Positions 8,417 through 17,964 of a stretch of 64,000 bases of DNA are shown here, piece after piece. This stretch comes from Anthopleura xanthogrammica. Lineage: Eukaryota; Cnidaria; Anthozoa; Actiniaria; Actiniidae. The stretch covers positions 7,020,194-7,084,193 of the forward strand of contig OZ025224.1 of NCBI GenBank assembly GCA_964019055.1. Direction: 5' to 3'. Under the pieces are notes generated by a model. The model saw only the letters and a program-made list of their open reading frames with translations. It did not search any database and was not told the origin of the DNA. Numbering within the stretch: the first letter of the stretch is position 1; each line of letters starts with the position of its first letter. Both the position numbers and the translations under genes were made by a program.

Positions 8417-11400
8417 TTATTTTCTCACTAAAACTCTTGTAAATTCTTGGAAAGCGTGCTGAAGCGTGTTGTTCTCTAGCGTCGGTGTAATGTTTTCCCA
8501 TTCCAGAGCACGCGTCATTCTCTTGAGAATAAAATCCTTTGAATTGTATCCATATTTATGTGTTATCTGATGCGCAACTGCTAAACAAAGAAATGATACC
8601 CTAGAGAATGACACGTGGTCTGAAATAGGAAAACATTACACCCAAGCTGAACAGGTTTACTAGGAATGGGACTATTCTATTACCAACCTGTACAATTGTT
8701 TCCATCTCCAGTGAACCCTGCCTGACAAGTACATTTATAGCTGCCAGGCGAGTTAGTACAATCTGAATATTTGCTCTTGCATTTACTGGTACCATCATCA
8801 AGATTACATTCGTCAATATCTACACATTTATATCCGTCGCCTTTGTAACCATGGTTACATTGACAAGTGAAAGAGCCGTCGGTGTTGGTGCAACGAGCAT
8901 GTGGGGAACACGTAGAATTGGAACATTCATCGATATCTTTGCATATGAATGTACTGCTATTCAGCTGCTGAAATCCTGTAAAAACAGTACAAAACATTTA
9001 CCACTCATACGATAATCATTCTTATGGAAAGCCATTTCAGTTTTATGGCATGTCTTACCGTGTAAGTGTTGTAAGTCAGTTCCGTACGTTTCCCACTCTT
9101 ACGATAATCATTCTTATGGAAAGCCATTTCAGTGTTATGGCATGTCTTACCGTGTAAGTGTTTTAAGTTAATACCGTACGTTTTCCACCCAAACAATAAC
9201 AATTCTAACTAGAAGCTATTTCAGTGTAAGTCATGCGATAAATTCTTATTGGAAGCCATTTCAATGTTACGGCATGTTGCACCGTGTACGTGCTGTAAGT
9301 CATTACCATATGTTTCCCACTCATACGATACTGAACTATTCTTACGGGAAGCCATTCCAATATCGTATGGTAAGTGTAAGTTCTGTAATTCAATCCCATG
9401 AAAATCACGATAATAGTGTTCAGAACTTCAATCACTTACCTTTCTTACAGCTACAATTGTATGATCCAGGAATATTTTTGCAATCTGCGAATGGTCCACA
9501 AGTATTATTTTTGCATTCGTCAATGTCTACAAGTAAAAGTTAGGATTATTTCGTTTAGTCATATGAAAAGCTACAAAGATAAGGCCAACAAAGATTATGG
9601 ATAAATATACTTTAAATGTCCCAAACGCGCGCTTGACAACAACTAATTCACTTGAGGTATTTTACCAATTACATTTTTAACTTCTGTGAACTCGAACATG
9701 TAACATTTCAGGCTGCCAAAGTGAGGTGTTACACTGCAACGCGATCTCAGCTACTTGAAGCGACTTGAAAAATATGCCTTAAAATTGCGAGAAAGTGGCG
9801 TTGCATGCAAGACAAATTGCTGGGAAAATTACACAGTGTAAAAGGACCTTCAGTTAAAGCTGCAGTATTTGTCATGATTTTTTTTTTGTTGGATACAGAA
9901 TGTTTCCCATGATCTCAGCTTTGTAGGTTTTTGATGACTAACTTGATTAAAATAAATGAAAATATTACCTGAACAATTGAAATGTTTTTCACCGGGTTGG
10001 AAAATGTTGCTCAAGCCCGATCCTTGAAATCCGCTCTTGCATCTACATGTGTACGTGCCTAGAGTCTTGCCCTCCTCGTTGCACTCGGCGTTCTGTTTTT
10101 CAACACATTTATTCTGAAGTTTGCATACAGACCCTAAAACAAGAAAAAAGTATCAAAGCAAAGTGGTGTAACCGTAGTGGACTGTCGAACTTTCAAGTTG
10201 ACCTCTAGATCTGTATCTAATGTAGGTATAGTTTGTTAGGTCTAGAGCTCGTCTCGTCTCGTCTCGTCTCGTCTCGTCTCGTCTCGTCTCGTCTCGTCTC
10301 GTCTCGTCTCGTCTCGTCTCGTCTCGTCTCGTCTCGTCTCGTCTCGTCTCGTCTCGTCTCGTCTCGTCTCGTCTCGTCTCGTCTCGTCTCGTCTCGTCTC
10401 GTCTCGTCTCGTCTCGTCTCGTCTCGTCTCGTCTCGTCTCGTCTCGTCTCGTCTCGTCTCGTCTCGTCTCGTCTCGTCTCGTCTCGTCTCGTCTCGTCTC
10501 GTCTCGTCTCGTCTCGTCTCGTCTCGTCTCGTCTCGTCTCGTCTCGTCTCGTCTCGTCTCGTCTCGTCTCGTCTCGTCTCGTCTCGTCTCGTCTCGTCTC
10601 GTCTCGTCTCGTCTCGTCTCGTCTCGTCTCGTCTCGTCTCGTCTCGTCTCGTCTCGTCTCGTCTCGTCTCGTCTCGTCTCGTCTCGTCTCGTCTCGTCTC
10701 GTCTCGTCTCGTCTCGTCTCGTCTCGTCTCGTCTCGTCTCGTCTCGTCTCGTCTCGTCTCGTCTCGTCTCGTCTCGTCTCGTCTCGTCTCGTCTCGTCTC
10801 GTCTCGTCTCGTCTCGTCTCGTCTCGTCTCGTCTCGTCTCGTCTCGTCTCGTCTCGTCTCGTCTCGTCTCGTCTCGTCTCGTCTCGTCTCGTCTCGTCTC
10901 GTCTCGTCTCGTCTCGTCTCGTCTCGTCTCGTCTCGTCTCGTCTCGTCTCGTCTCGTCTCGTCTCGTCTCGTCTCGTCTCGTCTCGTCTCGTCTCGTCTC
11001 GTCTCGTCTCGTCTCGTCTCGTCTCGTCTCGTCTCGTCTCGTCTCGTCTCGTCTCGTCTCGTCTCGTCTCGTCTCGTCTCGTCTCGTCTCGTCTCGTCTC
11101 GTCTCGTCTCGTCTCGTCTCGTCTCGTCTCGTCTCGTCTCGTCTCGTCTCGTCTCGTCTCGTCTCGTCTCGTCTCGTCTCGTCTCGTCTCGTCTCGTCTC
11201 GTCTCGTCTCGTCTCGTCTCGTCTCGTCTCGTCTCGTCTCGTCTCGTCTCGTCTCGTCTCGTCTCGTCTCGTCTCGTCTCGTCTCGTCTCGTCTCGTCTC
11301 GTCTCGTCTCGTCTCGTCTCGTTTCGTCTCGTCTCGTCTCGTCTCGTCTCCGAATGGGCTATTGACTCGTACTCACCGGTGAATTTCCACAATTTTGAAA

Positions 11401-14400
11401 TTAGGTTTAAAACGTGAGTTAACCGTTATTGTCTTGGTTTTACGCTACGATAAACATGGTATGCGTATGATGTTGGAATGAAATGTGTATATGATCGTAC
11501 CATACTGTCAAATGTGCTACTAGTGGTGTATGACTAATCAGAGTGCAGGATTTGTGATGGAGCATTAGTATAGTTCTGGACTAATGCCGATCAACCTTTC
11601 ATTAAAATTTGCCTAAGCGTGTATCAAACTCACCTTCCATTCGTAGTTTATCAATCGATATGATATATGGAGGGTCTTTAACTCCTGTAACAGAATGAAA
11701 ACTACAATTCAACAATCCTCTTCGTAATGTTTTTTTTGTTGGCGATCTAGAATACCGAGCGTGCACACAGGAAGCCCAATTAAGATAAAAGTGATAGACG
11801 ACAATAATATCTTCAAAATATATCATTACTGGATATCCTGTGGCAGACTAGTTTAAAAATGCATTTGGTATTTTCTTTGTAATTCCTTCTCGACAAATCC
11901 TTGATGCTATCGATTAAGATCGTCATTAAAATATTAATCTAATCTGTAGTATTGAAATCACGCTCGTTTACAAGTACGTATGAGAATTACTGAGGTACAA
12001 TGTATAAAGCCTACGGGCTGTCTCTCTTCTAGTATTCCTCTGTCCCTTTCCGAATATATTCTCGGATAAATGTTAATATATTTTAACTTTTTAGAGGTAT
12101 TTTTGTTTCCAGAGTTGCTATCACTAATTCCTTAACGTTAGAGTGAAATCACTAAACCTTGTCAAATAGATATTAGACTAATACACTTTAGTAGACCCTA
12201 ATCTCATTGTTTTCTTTTGAGTCCATTTGACTATTACAGTTTAATAAGCGGTATGTATTTCACGGGTTTAGTGACTTCTCTAGCACTAACAGCAATGGCT
12301 ACTCAAAATGAAAAAAAAAATGCATATCACCTAGCGATTTGATTGGCTAATAGAAAACAATGTAGAAAGAAATATTGTTCGAGTTAGAGGAGACGCTAGT
12401 GGGGGGAATGTCGGGAACCGGAAGCGCCTCACAGCGGTTGCGCTTTAGGCTAGTTAATGAGAGTTTTTCTTAGCATTTTCCTTTTAGTCATATCTCGAAA
12501 ATAGTTTTGATTTGCACTTACTTCGATAGCCATTGACTTCCACAGCAATGCATGGGTGTGTGTAGTATGAAACAGAGTTAAAGCGAATGTAACGGTAAGG
12601 TTTCTCAACCAGGTTGAGGAAATGGGTGACAAAATGAGCAGGAAAATCTCTTTTAAATTCCTTAAACGTAATAAAATGAAATGAATAAAAAACATAATAC
12701 ATACAGATTGCACATCTTGAAATCCAGATTACACATCTTGGATTCCAGTTTGCATAATGAGGATTCTAGATTACTCATCTTGGATTCCAGATTACACATC
12801 TTGGATTCCAGATTACTCATCTTGGATTCCAGATTACACATCTTGGATTTCAGATTACACATCTTGGATTCCAGATTGCACATCTTGGATTCCAGATTAC
12901 ACATCTTGGATTCCAGATTGCACATCTTGGATTCCAGATTGCACATCTTGGTATCTAGATTGCACATCTTGGATTCCAGATTGCACATCTTGGATTCCAA
13001 ATTACACATCTTGGATTCCAGATTGCACATCTTGGATTCCAGATTACACATCTTGGATCCCAGATGGCACATCTTGGATTCACGATTACACATCTTGGAT
13101 TCCAGATTGCACATCTTGGTATCCAGAATGCACATCTTGGATTCCAGATTGCACATCTTGGATTCCAGATTACACATTTTGGATTCCAGATTACACATCT
13201 TGGATTCCAGATTACACATCTTGGATTCCAGGTTACACATCTTGGATTTCAGATTACTCATCTTGGATTCCAGATTACACATCTTGGATTCCAGGTTGCA
13301 CATCTTGGTTTCCAGATTACACATCTTGGATTCCAGATTACACATCTTGGATTCCAGATTACACATCTTGGATTCCAGGTTGCACACCTTGGATTCCAGA
13401 TTGCACATCTTGGATTCCAGATTACACATCTTGGATTCTAGATTACACATCTTGGATTCCAGCTTGCACATCTTGGACTCGAGATTGCACATCTTGGATT
13501 CCAGATTGCACATCTTGGATTCCAGATTGCACATCTTGGATTCCAGATTACACATCTTGGATTCCAGATTGCACATCTTGGATTCCAGATTACTCATCTT
13601 GGATTCCAGATAGTTCATCTTGTATTTAAAGTCAGTTATTTTAAACTTGACTAACCTTTTTTTCGTTGTTTTCCATCAGGTGATGCCATATGTTTTCATC
13701 TTGCGATACTTGTAAAGTAAATGCTGTAATGAATTCTCTTTGACCATACGACTTTGTGGTCACGCTACAAATGTAGGAATTTTCCTGAAGATCAACTTGA
13801 AGCCATGGCTTGTCCATATCATGGTTAGCAGAACACCAAACAACATGATTGTTCAAGCGTGCTTTATTTGGATTATATAACTGACCAAATGAACTGCTCG
13901 CGTTGAACGCTTCAGAAGGCAATAAACTGTATACATAGTCGTCAGTAAAACCAAGCTGTGTAGATTTATTTTCGCATACTAGAAGTTGGAATTGAAATTG
14001 AATTAAAATAACAAGCTGCCAACAAGCCAACAAGCCAACAAGCCAACAAGCCAACAAGCCAACAAGCCAACAAGCCAACAAGCCAACAAGCCAACAAGCC
14101 AACAAGCCAACAAGCCGGCAACAAGCCAACAAGCCAACAAGCCAACAAGCCAACAAGCCAACAAGTTTGGATTTGGATATTGACAATGTGTTATCGTATT
14201 GTAGCAGTAACAAAAGAGGTTTTGTTTCTGGCTGTTACTTATACATCTTTAATATCAAACGATGCATTTGCAACATATTCTGGTCTGATCAGTTTTCAGC
14301 ATGTTTTTGCCCTGGTTACCCTGGTTACCCTGGTTAACCCGAATTCCCCCCCCCCCCCCTTCCTTCCCCCCACCTCAACCCCCAAATCCCGCAATTTAAT

Positions 14401-16435
14401 ATGGGTAATGTGAAAGTACAGAATAGACCTTTTTACCGATACGGCGGCCATCTTGAATTATGGGATGCTGAGGGGGCAAACATGAAAATATTTATAAAGC
14501 ATAGAGTGGCGGGGTTACTTTCTCAAATAATTTTACGTTTTCATGTTTGACATATTGCTCCACCTAACAGCAAATTCAATTGTTTTTTAGATGTGCTTCT
14601 CAGTGGATAACGTTAAATTATATAAAAAGACACCCTGATCGCTGTGCATGCTATAAATGTTCCGATAATAGCCAATGTGCATGAGCTCGAAATTCTAGCA
14701 CAAAGCATGATGGGAAAGTGAGTTCTTACGCTTTTTTGGCTCCTCTAAAAACTCATCTGATAATTTTTTCTTCGACATTTTCTATGGAAATAAAAGGATT
14801 TCAGCAGACGAAAATAACAAAGTATTTTTTTCTGATAGTTCCTTTGATTTCCCTGTTACATTTTTAAAGAACTCACTTTCCCAGAGTACTTTGTGAGCTT
14901 TGATACACATTGCCTATTGCCCCCTCAGCATCCCATAATGTCTTACTTAAAACAATAGATTCCAAGATGGCAGCCGTATCGGCAAAAAGGTCTATAATAC
15001 CTGGTTGGACTTCATAGTTGTCACCAGATTTCTTCATAACCCTCGCAGGTATATATATATCCTCCTCAAAACTGTTACGTCCTATATCTTTAGCCAAAAC
15101 CCTGACTCCTGGCTTCACTCCATCTTTCAGCGGTGGTTTATCAATGATAACATCTTCACGTTTAAATTCCAGATCTTTGCCATAACGACGAGGCTCTAAA
15201 TAGATCGTGCTTCCATTTTGCCCGTGGAAGATAGCACGCGGATAAGCATAGTAGTCATCGTTCCTCTTTAGTCTTAAGATTACGTCCTCACCTAAAGATC
15301 GGTAGATGAAAACGATATAAATGTAATAGTACAGTTTATTAATTTTTTTCAATCCAAAGTTTATAGGTTCTAAATAATAATTTTCTTTCAAGCGGGAAAT
15401 ACACGTTGGGATTTTTCGGCCCGATTCATCGTCCATACACCATCGGGAATCAAATCGTGCGTGTAGTTTAGAGCTAAATTCGAGCTCGATTTAAACAAAA
15501 TTGAATCGGCCCGATACATAAAATCTGTCACAGATTTTCTCATGTCGGCCCGATTTTTCAAATTAAATTGGGCTTGAACAAAATCGGTTCGACAATCGCA
15601 GCTTGTAGATGGGCCTTTACAATAAAAAGAAAATTGGTTCGATTCCCATCTGGTACTCAGATATTTTTTGAGTTGTTCATTTAGCTTGTGACATTGGTAT
15701 CTTAATTGATAATGATATAGAACACATACGGTGATTCTACAATCATTTACTTAATATTACAACTGAAATCAAATATATAAGATACAAGAGAAACAATTCT
15801 TTTAACCAAAGTTTTTGGAACCTTACTATTGCGAAGTATATTCAAACACACACAAAAAATAAAATAAAATAAAATAAAAAGGTTAAAAAGGTTTAAAATT
15901 TGTAAGTCGAGCAAAGCCGAATACCTGATAATGTAATCCTTACAGATAATCTATTTTGCAGTTTTTTTCGGAGACATGTTATCAGTCGGAATGGAAGCTT
16001 TTTTAAAGTGTTAACCTTGCGCAAGCGGTTCGCTGGCCGTCAACTTTGATTTGAAAGCTATGAAAATTAAGTCTTTTTCTTGAAATGGGATTGAAAAACA
16101 AAAATTGAATGCGTCAAATATCGCTTTTCTCTTGTTAGTACTGAAGACAAAGATAATCAAAGTGTAAAATGTAGTAAAAACAACAAACAACAATCACAAT
16201 TCAAGTATTTCCGACCAAATATCTTAATATCTTAATATCGTATAATGGCACCGTATCAAGAGTTTTCGCATTTTTTTGGTCGACTTCTTTTACGAAATCT
16301 TAGTTAACATCAATGAATGTACCTTATATGAAGCGTTTTCTACGGAACTCGGCAGGACTTACCATTTCTTACAGGTTTCGTTGAACCAGGGAATACGAAA
16401 ATGAGAAGAAAGGAAGCCAAAAAAATGAATTTCAT
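8417..16435 (-). CDS. Gene A: secreted F5/8C-EGF protein, 9 exons
   Basis: Model read from splice signals and phase. Exons: 16363-16435, 15001-15291, 13656-13978, 12522-12660, 11634-11684, 9969-10133, 9440-9526, 8688-8975, 8417-8580; all introns GT-AG; 1581 nt, 526 residues. Residues 1-20 form a signal peptide ([15 protein letters not shown] start). Residues 25-121 are an unrecognised beta-rich domain, perhaps two Tudor/SH3-like units. Residues 122-275 are an F5/8 type C domain ([26 protein letters not shown]), split by intron 3. Four EGF-like domains follow (about 295-473); EGF3 and EGF4 start DIDEC and EGF3 has the Asn/Asp hydroxylation pattern [12 protein letters not shown], as in calcium-binding EGF. 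A 53-residue tail ends the protein. Nearly all introns are phase 1, favouring domain shuffling. Likely an extracellular adhesion or lectin-like protein; the ligand is unknown. No exon break is seen. Confidence 0.8.
8976..9439 (-). repeat. Intron 7 repeat, about 92 bp unit, gene A
   Basis: The 464-bp intron between the EGF exons consists of degenerate tandem units of about 92 bp. Each carries GGAAGCCATTTCA, a TCTTACCGTGTAAGTG-type segment and CCGTACGTTT. The equivalent introns measure 464 bp in B, 574 in C, 486 in D, 482 in E, 577 in G and 482 in H, so the unit number varies between copies. Confidence 0.8.
10248..11350. repeat. (CGTCT)n satellite, about 220 units, intron 5 of A
   Basis: 1103 bp of nearly perfect 5-bp repeat, with a single C-to-T change seen near 11323. 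In the sense of the gene it reads GAGAC. It lies between exon 5 and exon 6. Because every unit lacks stop codons, long open frames arise on both strands; they are artefacts of the repeat. The same locus has about 76 units in gene B and 92 in gene C. Confidence 0.97.
11685..12521 (-). other. Intron 4 of gene A
   Basis: An 837-bp AT-rich intron between the second F5/8C exon and the 51-bp linker exon. Apart from short A and T runs I see no gene or repeat. In gene C the same intron carries a 0.6 kb compound insertion that is absent here and in B. Confidence 0.6.
12705..13622. repeat. 21-bp minisatellite, about 44 units, intron 3 of A
   Basis: Tandem copies of a 21-bp unit (plus strand TTCCAGATTACACATCTTGG plus one base) with scattered substitutions. 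It fills about 92% of the 995-bp intron that splits the F5/8C domain, leaving about 33 nt after the donor and 44 nt before the acceptor. The unit is seven codons long without stops, hence long open frames on both strands with no sign of being genes. Confidence 0.96.
14018..14165. repeat. 8-bp repeat (CCAACAAG)n, intron 2 of A
   Basis: About 18 units, interrupted once by CCGGCAACAAG. It begins 40 nt from the acceptor of exon 3, in the branch-point zone. The sense strand is T/G-rich (CTTGTTGG). The equivalent arrays have about 45 units in B and 32 in C. Confidence 0.93.
14424..14994. mobile_element. MITE with AAGATGGC-type inverted ends, intron 2 of A
   Basis: Terminal inverted repeats of about 32 bp (left TAGACCTTTTTACCGATACG..., right ends GGCAAAAAGGTCTA) enclose 571 bp. 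A second, inner inverted repeat (GGGAAAGTGAGTTCTT, 14712 and 14866) is nested inside. The right end stops only 6 bp from the exon 2 donor. No transposase is encoded. The copy in gene B is complete; in gene C the left half was lost by a deletion joining it to the 8-bp repeat. Confidence 0.75.
15292..16362 (-). other. Intron 1 of gene A
   Basis: A 1071-bp intron between the signal-peptide exon and exon 2. It holds short imperfect inverted repeats around GGCCCGATT (15419-15620) and an (AAAAT)n run near 15858-15880. I see no coding exon in it. Confidence 0.55.
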
Positions 16436-16736
16436 GACTTCAGCATGGTAAAACAAGTCATCCAAGTATTGACAGAAAAAGACACCTTGCACGGGTTGTT
16501 AATTAATGATGTCATACAAAACAATCACATTCATTTATTTCATTATCTAGTGTGAAATGATTCTAATTGCTGCGAGCGTAGCGAGAAGCGATATTAATCT
16601 CGCAGATGCGGTCTCCCTGTGGAATCCATATAATTAACGGTGGTGAATAAAGATTTTACGATTTCGTTCTTTTGGAGACGATTTTTGGTGCCTTAGTAAT
16701 TGTGGTCTGCGGTGACTTCATACCATTATTACTTAA
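16436..16736 (-). promoter_or_regulatory. 5' flank of gene A
   Basis: The 300 bp upstream of the start codon up to the TTAA MITE. A TGACATCA motif, like a cAMP/AP-1 response element, occurs on the gene strand at about 16509-16516. I find no clear TATA box, and the transcription start cannot be placed. The flank is almost identical in genes B and C. Confidence 0.35.
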
Positions 16737-16972
16737 GGGCGATGTTACACGAGACGATTTGCAACGACGATTTTTCGCAACACGCCGTTGCGCAAAAGGT
16801 TCATACCATGTAACATGCCAGATGGAACTATTTTTTTTTTTGCGTAATTCGACTTCAGGCAATACGTTGCGAGATGGTGATCTTAAGTCAAAACCTTTCA
16901 ACTCAAAATGACGAATTTTTCGCAGCGTTGAACGAAAAATCGTCGTTGCAAATCGTCTCGTGTGACATCGCC
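16737..16972. mobile_element. TTAA-flanked MITE, copy 2
   Basis: The same 236-bp element as at 42-277, with TTAA at 16733-16736 and 16973-16976. It lies about 300 bp upstream of the start codon of gene A. Confidence 0.8.
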
Positions 16973-16976
16973 TTAA

Positions 16977-17485
16977 CTTCTGTGAACTCGAACATGTAAC
17001 ATTACAGGCTGCCAAAGTGAGGTGTTGCACTGCAACGCGATCTCAGCAACTTGAAGCGACTTGAAAAATATGCCTTAAAATTGCGAGAAAGTGGCGTTGC
17101 ATGCAAGACAAATTGCTGGGAAAATTACACAGTGTAAAAGGACCTTCAGTTAAAGCTGCAGTATTTGTCATGATTTTTTTTTGTTGGATACAGAATGTTT
17201 CCCATGATCTCAGCTTTGTAGGTTTTTGATGACTAACTTGATTAAAATAAATGAAAATATTAACTAAACAATTGAAAGGCTTTTCACCGGTTTGGAAAAT
17301 TTTCCTCAAGTTGAAGTAGTCCCGGTCAGTCCAATACTCAAGGTCTTAAAATAACTGATGAGAATACGCTGCCTTTGTCATTATACCCGCTACAAATGGT
17401 TAGACATTCACGTGACTCGGATGACCACGTTCATGGCGGTCACGTCACCAATCAACTAGTGACGTTCAAAGAGGACCACGAGTTT
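16977..17485. other. Unit border between genes A and B
   Basis: Repeats the layout of 282-781: intron 6 sequence, a decayed piece of exon 6 ending near 17310 with its donor GT lost, then the degenerate SINE remnant (17311-17485). Here the SINE remnant is uninterrupted and so gives the empty site of the BEL/Pao insertion (AGGAC at about 17472). Confidence 0.7.
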
Positions 17486-17964
17486 ATCAGTAAATTACTG
17501 TCAAGTGTTGTCCTCTATATAAATAGCGTTAATTTTTTCTATTTGTTTGTTTAAAAAACATTGGTATTGTTCAAGTTCAAATTTTTTACATTAAAGTTGA
17601 TTTTTATGAATGATTTGCTCTTAAACGAGGCTAAATCTGTACAAATGAGCCTGTAGTCAAGGAACACAGCGGTATTTACTGAATATACCTCTTTAGCTCG
17701 GGTGTAATGGACACACGTGAAAAAAGTCTGCGCATGCTCTAAGTCTGTATGCAAATTAGTCGAAAGTGTCTTCGTGCTGTTGTAAAAATATTCAAATTTG
17801 ACTTTCACACTTGCCTGAAGAATAGACTTTACAAAATGCCAAAACTTAAAGTCAGTTCTTGAAACTTAAGGTTTATTCTTTCATATTGTCTTTATTAATA
17901 CAGTATCTTGGCCCCTCGAAAGTATACCCACGAAATTGTTTGTATACTCGGAGAAAACAAGCGT

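Noticed and set aside
10217..11417. Open frames of about 390 residues on both strands (ETRRD and VSSRL repeats)
   Set aside because: They arise because the 5-bp repeat has no stop codon in any of these frames; they sit in an intron of gene A and vary in length between copies.
11372..11440. Extra exon next to the pentanucleotide repeat, with donor-like CACCGGTGAGTAC
   Set aside because: The donor-like string is good, but no acceptor upstream gives an open frame in phase 1, and exons 5 and 6 already join in phase.
12705..13622. CRISPR-like direct repeats
   Set aside because: Units are directly adjacent with no unique spacers, and the context is a eukaryotic intron; it is a minisatellite.
12662..13629. 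Open frames of [14 protein letters not shown] and TSWIPDY repeats
   Set aside because: The 21-bp unit is seven codons without stops, so several frames on both strands are open; no splice or start context supports translation. The same holds for 21484-23123 and 43770-44300.
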